A DNA stretch of 29,065 nt from CAYZIC01 sp964478335 (GTDB lineage Bacteria > Verrucomicrobiota > Kiritimatiellia > RFP12 > DVOR01), in assembly GCA_964478335.1 (NCBI GenBank), contig CAYZIC010000025.1, positions 1 through 29,065 of the forward strand. Direction: 5' to 3'. Shown here piece by piece: positions 1-6,869 of this stretch. Position numbers and translations under genes: made by a program. Numbering within the stretch: position 1 is the first letter of the stretch; each line of letters begins with the position of its first letter. The notes under the pieces are model-generated. The model ran no database searches. It was not told the origin of the DNA and saw nothing but the letters and a program-made list of their open reading frames with translations.

Positions 1-104
1 GATTTCTTAGCCTACTGCGACATTTATTGTTGCAATTTACCCGACTGCGTCGCCTAGTCTTAGTTGAGAGTTTTAGTTTTAAGAAGAGCGAGGCGGGGTC
101 TCGC

Positions 105-133
105 AGTAAACAGTGCACAGTCACAGTGAACAG
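105..133. repeat. CAGTGNA-type degenerate heptamer array, copy 1
   Basis: Short run of heptamers related to CAGTGCA and CAGTGAA with one shortened unit. It belongs to the same family as the arrays at 275-303 and 28732-28761. Confidence 0.6.
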
Positions 134-169
134 GGGTGCCTGCGGTGAGCGGGACTGCCAGATCTTGTC

Positions 170-195
170 CACGAATTACACGAATTGACACGAAT
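170..195. repeat. Short array of CACGAAT units, period 9-10
   Basis: Three units beginning CACGAAT follow each other (CACGAATTA, CACGAATTGA, CACGAATGA). Such short-period units recur elsewhere in the window with other sequences. Confidence 0.7.
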
Positions 196-260
196 GATTT
201 AGGTCAGGAATGCAAGGAATGAAAGGCATGGACGGCTGCGCCGCAGGACTGCGTGGCGAG

Positions 261-303
261 GCTGCGCCTCGAGTAAACAGTGGACAGTTACAGTGCACAG
301 TGG
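261..303. repeat. Dispersed about 44-base module, copy A
   Basis: This segment matches 28718-28761 with one substitution and one base missing. It combines half of a palindrome (GCTGCGCCTCGAG) with a CAGTGNA heptamer run (CAGTGGA, a shortened unit, CAGTGCA, CAGTGGC). Confidence 0.8.
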
Positions 304-328
304 CTCGGAGGCTCGCAGGTAGCGTGGG

Positions 329-487
329 GTGGCCTGCGGCCACGGGTGGTGGGGCCTACGAGGGTGGCCTACGGCCACGGGTGGTGGGGCCTACGAGGGT
401 GGCCTACGGCCACGGGTGGTGGGGCCTACGAGGGTGGCCTGCGGCCACGGGTGGTGGGGCCTACGAGGGTGGCCTGCGGCCACGGGT
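329..487. repeat. 35-base tandem repeat, about 4.5 copies
   Basis: Copies begin at 331, 366, 401, 436 and 471 (last one partial) and are nearly identical. The main variation is G or A in GGCCTGCGGCC versus GGCCTACGGCC. Each copy contains the palindrome GTGGCC-TGC/TAC-GGCCAC, so the array is a row of identical hairpins at 35-base spacing. The period is not a multiple of three and the unit has no stop in the plus frames, so all three plus frames stay open across it; this explains the spurious Gly/Arg-rich open frames here. There are no variable spacers, so it is not a CRISPR array. Confidence 0.92.
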
Positions 488-523
488 AGCGGAGAGTTAT
501 TAATAGGCTGAGCGGAGGCCATG

Positions 524-541
524 GGGCGAGCAAGCTCGCCC
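524..541. repeat. Perfect 8 bp palindrome GGGCGAGC-AA-GCTCGCCC
   Basis: Both arms match perfectly around a two-base centre. Its right part and the following bases (534-552) recur exactly, inverted, at 8867-8885. Confidence 0.75.
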
Positions 542-852
542 GCAACAAGCATCAAGCAACAGGCAACAAACACTGGAACTCGAAACTGGAACTGGAACTA
601 GATGACGCAGTCATCTCTGCTCGGAGCGGTGTCTGTCAATCACTCGGAGCGGGTGATTGCGGCTGGATGCCGCTTGAGCTCGCTATGCGAGCGGTCTGCG
701 TGGGTAGTGGGGTAGATTGGGTCTGGGGGAGGGACGTGGGGACGAAGGAGGCTACGCCTCATACTCTGCTTATTGATGTCGCTCCCCACTTCCCCTCTGC
801 AGGCCGTCGCACGGCTTCGCAGGGCGATAAAGTGCGATTTGCTTAGCCTCAG

Positions 853-904
853 CCTGAGCCTCGACTTGGCTGTACAATAGCACTATCTGCACCCGAGGCT
901 CAGG
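853..904. repeat. 11 bp inverted repeat with 30-base loop
   Basis: CCTGAGCCTCG at 853-863 is the exact reverse complement of 894-904. No T tract follows on either strand, so a terminator role is not supported. Confidence 0.6.
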
Positions 905-1021
905 TGTCGACGTCGCAAATCATCCCTTTCTCATCCCTGCGATCGGCCTGTGATAGGGGCCGTCTGGGCGAGGGTCGCCTCCCACCCTATGACCCCGACT
1001 CGTCAGGTCTCGCACTGAACA

Positions 1022-1062
1022 CGCCTCGCTGTGCTCGGCTCTCCTTGGTGGCCTGCGGCCAC
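1022..1062. repeat. Dispersed 41-base exact repeat, copy A
   Basis: Identical over 41 bases to 28839-28879, about 28 kb away in the same orientation. It begins CGCCTCGCTGTGCTCGG and ends with the hairpin GTGGCC-TGC-GGCCAC. Confidence 0.9.
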
Positions 1063-1408
1063 AGGACAGCGGGGATTGGAGGTGGGGGCTCTGGGGATTC
1101 GCGACGAAAGCAGTGGCTGCGCCACGCCTGCCACCTCGGTCGCAAGCTCCCCGGTGGCAGGGCTCGCAAGCTCGCAGGACGCGTGGGGTGGCCTCGGCCT
1201 CTCCTACGCTACCTGCCCGCCGCAAGCGATCTCTCTCACGCTACAAAATCTCCGTGCTCTCCGCCCCTCTGCGGGAGACAATCTGGCAGTCCTGCGTTAC
1301 CTGCCGTAGTCCCTACAACCCGCAAGCGATAGCGCGCAGTAATTTGTGTGCAAATTAGACAACGCCGTCAGGGGGCACGACCCCTGCCACTCCAACGCTA
1401 CACGCACC

Positions 1409-1601
1409 GTGGAGCGGCGGACTCTATGGAGGCCGTCTATGAGCACCAAAGCATTTTGGTGCTTAGAGATGCGCCGCTGCAATGAGCCTCTAAGGCCGTA
1501 GGCCGCCAGCGGGGTGTGGGGCGGCAGCTCCACCTACATCCCCCAAAATCCAATGAGGGTGCGCCATAGGAGCGAGGGTCGAGCCCCCATGGCGCACCCT
1601 C
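1409..1601. repeat. Nested inverted-repeat element of unknown nature
   Basis: Several complementary arms are packed together. AGCGGCG (1413-1419) pairs with CGCCGCT (1472-1478). Inside them AGCACCAAA (1442-1450) pairs with TTTGGTGCT (1455-1463) around a four-base loop. GTGGAGC (1409-1415) can pair with GCTCCAC (1527-1533). A 13 bp perfect inverted repeat (1555-1567 with 1589-1601) closes the element. It could be a structured RNA, a palindromic insertion or a minimal non-coding mobile element; I cannot tell which. No known RNA family motif was recognised. Confidence 0.45.
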
Positions 1602-1630
1602 CTTTGTGTCTTTTGTGGTCTTTTGTGGTT
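1602..1630. repeat. CTTTTGTGGT array, period 10
   Basis: Near-identical units of about ten bases (variants of CTTTTGTGGT) follow directly on the 13 bp inverted repeat. Same style as the CACGAAT array at 170-195. Confidence 0.7.
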
Positions 1631-1832
1631 AAAAAACCTCGTAGTCCCTCTGTCCTACGACGCAGTCGCTCAAAAGCGGCTCCCAGCCGCAAAGTGAAAC
1701 GAGTAAGCAAAGGAGCGTAGCGACTGCAGTGGCGAGATTGAGCTTGGACAAGTACGTAGTACTTGAGCGACCGAGCCGCAGGCGACCGAGCGGTCAAGCA
1801 GGCCTAGCGCAGCGCAGTATGCTTGGTGTTAA

Positions 1833-1860
1833 AGGCGGGGTACCTGCCTCTTATTGCTTG
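1833..1860. repeat. Dispersed 28-base module, copy A
   Basis: Matches 8846-8873 with two mismatches in 28 bases. It lies just downstream of the stop codon of the 709-residue gene; the other copy lies inside the 3' end of the lipoprotein gene. This suggests the module favours 3' ends of genes. Confidence 0.75.
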
Positions 1861-1908
1861 ATGCGTGAGCGTAGCGAACTGTGGACGAGCGCAGCGAGCC
1901 CTCTCGGC

Positions 1909-4038
1909 CTAGAGTGCGGCGCTGGCGGCGAGGTCACCAACAGCATCCATGAATCTTTCTCGGGTAGTGGGGATGTCGTGATAGTGTCGATTCATGGCCC
2001 AGAGGGTAAATTGCCACTTTTCTACGAAGTGGTAGCGTGCGCTGAGCTGGGGGGTGAATTGGTCAAATTCGTCACGGCGCTGCTGGTACGCCCAATGGCT
2101 CTCGCAGAGTTGCTGTTCGTAACCATCGTAAAAGGCTGATGCGAGGTCGTTAAGTGAGGTGGCAGTGCGATGCTTGAGCCAAAAGTCGAAGAGGGCTTTG
2201 GCGTAAATAGGGGTGTAAAATGCGTAAATGGCGTCGAGGTTTTGCTGGGAAGTTTCTAGGCTTGGCCAGCCCATGACACCTCTAACGGAGCAGATTCTGA
2301 CGGCAATGGGCACTTCTCTCTGCTGGGCTTGACAATAGGCAAACTGAAAGATCTCTTTGCCTTTATTAAAGCGGCATGTTGCGGTACCTTTTGCGGTCTT
2401 GATGTATTTCTTGACGATAAGATTCATTGCGGCAGCACGCCCGAGAAATGCAGCCAGCGCGATGACGGTTTGGCGGTCTTCGTCGGGGAGATCGGCTTGC
2501 AACAGGCCGCGGGTCTCGCTCTCCACGTGAGCGGGCTCAAAGTAGTTTTTACCGATCGCATCGAGCGGTTCGCCAGGACAGCGCGTTCTTAAAAAATAAT
2601 GGCTAACGCGCTGGGTCGATTTACCAATGGCTTCTTGTCTGGATACGAGCTGGAAGTCTGGATAGACAATAGATAGCGCTTGGAATGATTTAGCACGGGT
2701 GAGCATATATCTGCCGTAGTCGACAGCATGCTGGGCGAGTTTTTTCTCGATGAGGCTGATTTCTCCAGGCGCACAATTGGTGCGGTAGACGATTTCACGG
2801 GAATTGCCGACGATATCGAGGGACTTGGAAGACCGCAGGAGGAAGACATTGAGGTAGTCGATGGCTTCGTCTTGGTTGAGTGACTGGGTGATATGGCGAA
2901 TGATCGCACGCGTGCGAGTGTCGACACCAGGATGGAAGTGGGGTTTGCCATTAATAAAAGTTGCTCCGGGCAAGGCGATGCGGCGTTCATCAAGGCGGAT
3001 TCGACTGGGAATGGGGGCGTCTGTTTGCTCAAGAATAAGCTGATAGAGGGCGATCTGTGCCTCGACGTTGTCTAAAGATAAGAGGTGCGACTTGCAGGTG
3101 TGCTGAAAAATCTCAAGGATACCTTGATACGTGTCATAGGCCTCTTGCTGGGTCATGCGCCCAAGGGTGATGTTTTGACAAAGGAGCTCAAGTGCGGAGG
3201 TAATGACGGTATCTGAGATGTGACGATCGACCCCCAATAGCTCAACGGCGTGTTTGTCATGATACTTGATCCGGCGCATATTACTCAATGGAAAGCCATC
3301 GGCAATGGAGACCCACTCTTTGAGGACGCTAGAAAAGGCCTCAAAGTTAGCCTTGCATAGATCTCCGACGTGCTTGAACTCCCAGAATGGCAGGTAGGCG
3401 ACACCCTTTTGCGAAATGTAGTAGTGACACTCATGTCCACCGAATTGCCAAGCGTCGTCGATGACATCGGAGATTTCTGATTGGGTGCAAGCTTGACGAT
3501 TAATGCGCCAGAGCTGACCGAGAGGCTGACAGTAGGCGATGGCGTCGACGGTGGATTCTTGAAAGGTAATCGCGTCGAGGGGCACGCCTTGCTTTTGAAA
3601 CCAGGCATCAGCTTGTATGAGGAGGGTAAAGTCAGTGTCGCGCTGAAAAAACTTAAGTCCGTCAGATTCGACGCCGATGAGCAGGATGCGATCTCGAATG
3701 GTCGGAGTGTAGTCTTGGGGCTGAATGCGTGAGGGGACTTGTAGCTTACCCAATAGCAGCGGGATGAGGATCGAGCCAAAGTCTCCAATAGTTGCAGTGA
3801 TCAGCAGCCCGCGTGCGCCTCGCTTGAGGGCACTCTTGTTGGCAAAAATGACCGATCGTCTACGGTCGTGATATTTAGGGCGTAAGATACCCTCCTCGGC
3901 AATGATGGAATCGGGGCCAATATCATACTTAACAAAGTTGCGGGTATTGCCACCATGGGTCAGGCTAAAGTGTGAAATCTTATCGGCCTGATCAACCATG
4001 CAGGCCTTAAGGTGCTTTAAGTATGCATATGCGGGCAT
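1909..4038 (-). CDS. Unrecognised 709-residue protein, last gene of the parE unit
   Basis: I do not recognise the family. The start is well supported: AGGAGG lies six bases before ATG and overlaps the parE stop, with only a ten-base gap, so it is very likely co-translated with parE. The protein looks soluble and globular, with no signal peptide, no obvious membrane segment and no low-complexity tracts. Charged and aromatic residues are spread evenly, with several His/Tyr-rich stretches (for example GGHECHYY near residue 200). In many bacteria the next gene would be parC, but I see none of the ParC/GyrA hallmarks such as the active-site tyrosine region or the conserved N-terminal DGLKP-type motif. 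The stop codon falls immediately before dispersed intergenic repeat DNA. Function unknown; a role linked to topology or replication is only a guess from position. Confidence 0.85.
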   Translation of the reverse strand: MPAYAYLKHLKACMVDQADKISHFSLTHGGNTRNFVKYDIGPDSIIAEEGILRPKYHDRRRSVIFANKSALKRGARGLLITATIGDFGSILIPLLLGKLQVPSRIQPQDYTPTIRDRILLIGVESDGLKFFQRDTDFTLLIQADAWFQKQGVPLDAITFQESTVDAIAYCQPLGQLWRINRQACTQSEISDVIDDAWQFGGHECHYYISQKGVAYLPFWEFKHVGDLCKANFEAFSSVLKEWVSIADGFPLSNMRRIKYHDKHAVELLGVDRHISDTVITSALELLCQNITLGRMTQQEAYDTYQGILEIFQHTCKSHLLSLDNVEAQIALYQLILEQTDAPIPSRIRLDERRIALPGATFINGKPHFHPGVDTRTRAIIRHITQSLNQDEAIDYLNVFLLRSSKSLDIVGNSREIVYRTNCAPGEISLIEKKLAQHAVDYGRYMLTRAKSFQALSIVYPDFQLVSRQEAIGKSTQRVSHYFLRTRCPGEPLDAIGKNYFEPAHVESETRGLLQADLPDEDRQTVIALAAFLGRAAAMNLIVKKYIKTAKGTATCRFNKGKEIFQFAYCQAQQREVPIAVRICSVRGVMGWPSLETSQQNLDAIYAFYTPIYAKALFDFWLKHRTATSLNDLASAFYDGYEQQLCESHWAYQQRRDEFDQFTPQLSARYHFVEKWQFTLWAMNRHYHDIPTTRERFMDAVGDLAASAAL

Positions 4039-4048
4039 CGGTAGCCTC

Positions 4049-5869
4049 CTAGGTGTCTGTATTATCGACGATCAAATTGTCTAAGATGTATTGACGACGC
4101 TCGATGGTATTCTTTTGGCTCATGAAAAACTTGAGTGTCTCTTGGACGTAAACGTCCTCTTTAATCACAACGGGGGTTAGGCGCATTTCGGGGCCGATGA
4201 AATGCTTAAACTCATCAGCGTCGATCTCTCCAAGCCCTTTAAATCGGGTGATCTCAGCATTTTTACCGCAAGCTGCCAGGGCGGCAATGCGGTCTTCCTC
4301 GGTGTAGCAATAAAAGGTCTTTTGCTTATTACGGATGCGAAATAGCGGGGTCTCGAGGATAAAGAGGTTACCGTCTTTGATGACGTGGTCAAAGAATCGT
4401 AGGAAGAATGTGATGAGGAGGTTACGGATGTGCAATCCGTCGACATCGGCATCGGTTGCGAGGATGACCTTTTGATAGCGGAGGTCTTGAGCGGATTGCT
4501 CAATACCGAGGGCTTTCATCAGGTTGTAGAACTCTTTATTCTTGTAGATGGCATCGCGCTTCTCTTCGCAGACATTAAGAGATTTACCGCGGAGGGTAAA
4601 GATCGCCTGCTCATTAGCATTGCGGCAGTTGGTAATGGTGCCGCCAGCGGAGTTACCTTCTGTCAAGAAGATCATGGTTTCTTTGCCTGTGTCTTTGGTG
4701 CGATTGAGGTGATGCTTGCAGTCTTTGAGCTGGGGCACGCGCACGGTGACGGCTTTGGCGCGTTCGCGAACGAGCTTCTTGACGTTGGACAATTCCGAAC
4801 GGATCTTAGCGGTTTCTTCGATTTTATCCAGGAGTCGCTGAGCTTCCTCAGGATTGCGATGGAGCTCGGCCTCGACCTCGTTTTTGATCTCTTGAACGAG
4901 CTTGGCGCGGATTTCAGGGTTGCCGAGCTTGTTTTTGGTTTGCGATTCGAAGACAGGCTCTTTGAGTCGGATTGCGACTGCACCGATCATACCATCGCGG
5001 ACATCATCGCCATCGAAGCGTTTCTTGGCGAATTCGTTGATTGCCTTGAGGATACCTTCTTTAAATGCCGACTCGTGCGTGCCGCCGTCATTGGTGTATT
5101 GACCATTGACAAATGAGAAGTAGTCATCACCATACTTATTGGTATGGGTGAAGGCGAGCTCGAGCATTTTGGAGCGGTAGTGGATCGGGGTGTAGAGCGC
5201 ATCGCCGTCGGCTTCGGCCTCGATGAGGTCGGTGAGGCCATTCTCGGAGACAAAGGCCTCGCCATTGAGCTCGAGGGAGAGTCCGGCATTAAGGTAGGCA
5301 TACATGCGGATGCGGCGCTTGACGTGCTCTTCTTTAAAAACGTAGTTGGGGAAGATCTCTGGATCGGGATGAAAGGCAACATAGGTGCCGTTGCGTTCGC
5401 GAGTTTCCTCCTCGACAGTGTCGATGAGCTTGCCGCGAATAAAATTAGCGCGCACACTGCGTCCATCACGGACGGCGCGCACGGTAAAGGCTTGCGAGAG
5501 TGCGTTGACGGCCTTGGTGCCGACGCCATTCATGCCGACGGAGAATTGGAAGGCGTCGTCATTGTATTTACCGCCAGTATTCATCTGGCTGACGCACTCA
5601 ACGACCTTGCCCAGCGGGATGCCGCGCCCATAGTCACGAACGGCAACTTCGCCAGTGGCGTAGTTGATCTTGATCACGCAGCGCTTGCCAAAGCCCATGA
5701 CAAATTCGTCGATGGCATTGTCAATGACCTCTTTGAGCAAGATGTAGATGCCGTCCTCATACTGCGCACCAGTGCCTTTGCGCCCGATATACATACCGGT
5801 ACGCAAACGGATGTGCTCGATGGGATCGAGCGTTTTGATTTGATCGTCTGTATACTGCACGTCAGCCAT
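4049..5869 (-). CDS. parE: Type IIA DNA topoisomerase subunit B (ParE/GyrB family)
   Basis: ATPase and TOPRIM subunit of a topoisomerase that passes one DNA duplex through another, working with a ParC/GyrA partner. At 606 residues it is short, like ParE enzymes without the GyrB insertion. Visible parts: GHKL ATPase with LLKEVIDNAID (45-55, Mg-binding Asn), RDYGRGIP (78-85) and the glycine-rich VGMNGVGTKA lid (111-120); QTKNKL transducer lysines (310-315); TOPRIM EGNSAGG (404-410) and DADVDG (473-478); RFKGLGE (542-548). The usual EGDSA acid motif reads EGNSA here, with the catalytic Glu kept. It starts eight bases after the reductase gene and ends ten bases before the 709-residue gene. No subunit A gene is in the window. 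Confidence 0.93.
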   Translation of the reverse strand: MADVQYTDDQIKTLDPIEHIRLRTGMYIGRKGTGAQYEDGIYILLKEVIDNAIDEFVMGFGKRCVIKINYATGEVAVRDYGRGIPLGKVVECVSQMNTGGKYNDDAFQFSVGMNGVGTKAVNALSQAFTVRAVRDGRSVRANFIRGKLIDTVEEETRERNGTYVAFHPDPEIFPNYVFKEEHVKRRIRMYAYLNAGLSLELNGEAFVSENGLTDLIEAEADGDALYTPIHYRSKMLELAFTHTNKYGDDYFSFVNGQYTNDGGTHESAFKEGILKAINEFAKKRFDGDDVRDGMIGAVAIRLKEPVFESQTKNKLGNPEIRAKLVQEIKNEVEAELHRNPEEAQRLLDKIEETAKIRSELSNVKKLVRERAKAVTVRVPQLKDCKHHLNRTKDTGKETMIFLTEGNSAGGTITNCRNANEQAIFTLRGKSLNVCEEKRDAIYKNKEFYNLMKALGIEQSAQDLRYQKVILATDADVDGLHIRNLLITFFLRFFDHVIKDGNLFILETPLFRIRNKQKTFYCYTEEDRIAALAACGKNAEITRFKGLGEIDADEFKHFIGPEMRLTPVVIKEDVYVQETLKFFMSQKNTIERRQYILDNLIVDNTDT

Positions 5870-5877
5870 GGAGAGCC

Positions 5878-6738
5878 CTATTTCTTATTTAAGCACGCAT
5901 CAGCCATCTTATCGAGATTGCAGACGTGCGCTTTGGCGGTCGCTTCGGATTTCACATAGGAGCGATTGCGCTGCATTAAATTATCAAAGTCGACTTGGTG
6001 CGCGTCAAATTCTGGGCCATCGACGCAAACGAACTTAATCTTGCCACCAATCAAGACACGGCAACCGCCGCACATACCCGTGCCATCAATCATGATCGAG
6101 TTGAGCGAGGCCACCGAGGGCACACCATAGGGGCGGGTCGTTTCTGCACAAAATTTCATCATGATCGGCGGCCCAATCATCACCACTTGATCAGGACGAT
6201 CGGGACGTTCGCAGATCTCCTTAAGCGGAGCCGTCACCAGATCCTTGCGACCGACCGAGCCATCATCCGTGCAGATAATGAGCTCATCAGCGATCTTGGC
6301 CATTTCCTCCTGCATGATCAAGAGCTCCTTATTGCGAGCCCCCATGATCACAATAACGCGATTGCCTGCGGCTTTCATCGCCTGCGCAATTGGGTGCATC
6401 GGCGCAACACCAATACCACCACCCACGCAAACCACCGTGCCGACCTTAGCCACGTGCGTCGGTTTGCCCAGAGGCCCCAAAAAGACCGGCAAGGCATCCC
6501 CTACCCCCATCTGCGCCAAACGCTTCGTCGACGCTCCCACCGCCTGGAAGACGATCGTCACGAGCCCTTTGTCCGCATCAGCATCAGCAATCGTCAAGGG
6601 GATGCGCTCTCCAAAAGCTTCATCAACTTGGAGAATAATAAATTGTCCAGGATGGCGCTCGCGTGCAATCAAAGGTGCCGCAATCTCCATTGCGTAAACA
6701 TCTGCCGACAATTGGCGCTTAGATACGATTTTAAACAT
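5878..6738 (-). CDS. nfnA: NfnA/SudB-like FAD- and NAD(P)-binding ferredoxin reductase subunit
   Basis: Member of the sulfide/dihydroorotate dehydrogenase-like flavoprotein family, cytoplasmic, 286 residues. It shows an FAD site RIPLTI (45-50), the NAD(P)-binding glycine loop GGGIGVAP (106-113), and a C-terminal 2Fe-2S site with DGTGMCGGC (218-226) and a further Cys at 238 in CVDGPEFD. In characterised enzymes this subunit pairs with an NADPH:ferredoxin or glutamate-synthase-like subunit to form NADH-dependent ferredoxin:NADP oxidoreductase. No such partner is in the window. Upstream lies gdhA, an NADP(H) enzyme, beyond a hairpin terminator; downstream, eight bases away, is parE. The ribosome binding site is weak. 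The exact electron partner is undetermined. Confidence 0.88.
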   Translation of the reverse strand: MFKIVSKRQLSADVYAMEIAAPLIARERHPGQFIILQVDEAFGERIPLTIADADADKGLVTIVFQAVGASTKRLAQMGVGDALPVFLGPLGKPTHVAKVGTVVCVGGGIGVAPMHPIAQAMKAAGNRVIVIMGARNKELLIMQEEMAKIADELIICTDDGSVGRKDLVTAPLKEICERPDRPDQVVMIGPPIMMKFCAETTRPYGVPSVASLNSIMIDGTGMCGGCRVLIGGKIKFVCVDGPEFDAHQVDFDNLMQRNRSYVKSEATAKAHVCNLDKMADACLNKK

Positions 6739-6771
6739 TTTCTAGGTCCGATCCGTAGGATTGTGTATAGG

Positions 6772-6813
6772 GGATAAAAAGGGGAAAGGCACGCGTGGGC
6801 TGAAGCCACGCGT
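6772..6813 (-). terminator. Intrinsic terminator after gdhA
   Basis: ACGCGTGG (6791-6798) pairs perfectly with CCACGCGT (6806-6813) around a seven-base loop. On the minus strand the stem is followed by a pyrimidine-rich stretch that includes TTTTT. It would end gdhA transcripts, with possible read-through into nfnA. Confidence 0.6.
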
Positions 6814-6828
6814 ACCGATTGATCAGCA

Positions 6829-6849
6829 GAGCCTCATTAGCTGAGGCTC
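6829..6849 (-). other. Second hairpin downstream of gdhA
   Basis: GAGCCTCA (6829-6836) pairs with TGAGGCTC (6842-6849) around TTAGC. No T tract follows directly, so it may protect the 3' end or assist the terminator after it. Confidence 0.5.
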
Positions 6850-6869
6850 CACAAATAAGCCTGCGTCGA

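Larger units (their letters stand above)
1..1908. other. 1.9 kb gene-free, repeat-rich region
   Basis: No convincing gene is present. Short open frames exist on both strands, but they run through tandem repeats and palindromes, lack ribosome binding sites and encode low-complexity Gly/Arg/Pro/Ala peptides. The stretch holds CAGTGNA-type heptamers, a CACGAAT array, a 35-base tandem repeat, many tiny hairpins with three-base loops, a nested inverted-repeat element near 1409-1601, and modules shared with the other gaps in the window. It lies downstream of the last gene of the parE unit. Confidence 0.8.

Noticed and set aside
329..487. Possible CRISPR array
   Set aside because: Repeats are directly contiguous without variable spacers and no cas gene is nearby.
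210..511. Overlapping plus-strand open frames of 60-97 codons
   Set aside because: They exist because the 35-base repeat has no stop in any plus frame; peptides are periodic Gly/Arg/Pro sequence and no ribosome binding site is seen.
904..1332. Plus-strand 142-codon open frame
   Set aside because: It runs through dispersed repeats and palindromes, has no binding site and an amino-acid composition unlike a real protein.
1..1908. tRNA, tmRNA, SRP RNA or RNase P RNA in the repeat region
   Set aside because: I looked for conserved signature stretches and a T-arm/CCA pattern and found none; the hairpins do not fit these folds.
1909..4038. ParC/GyrA identity for the gene after parE
   Set aside because: None of the subunit A motifs are present despite the suggestive position.
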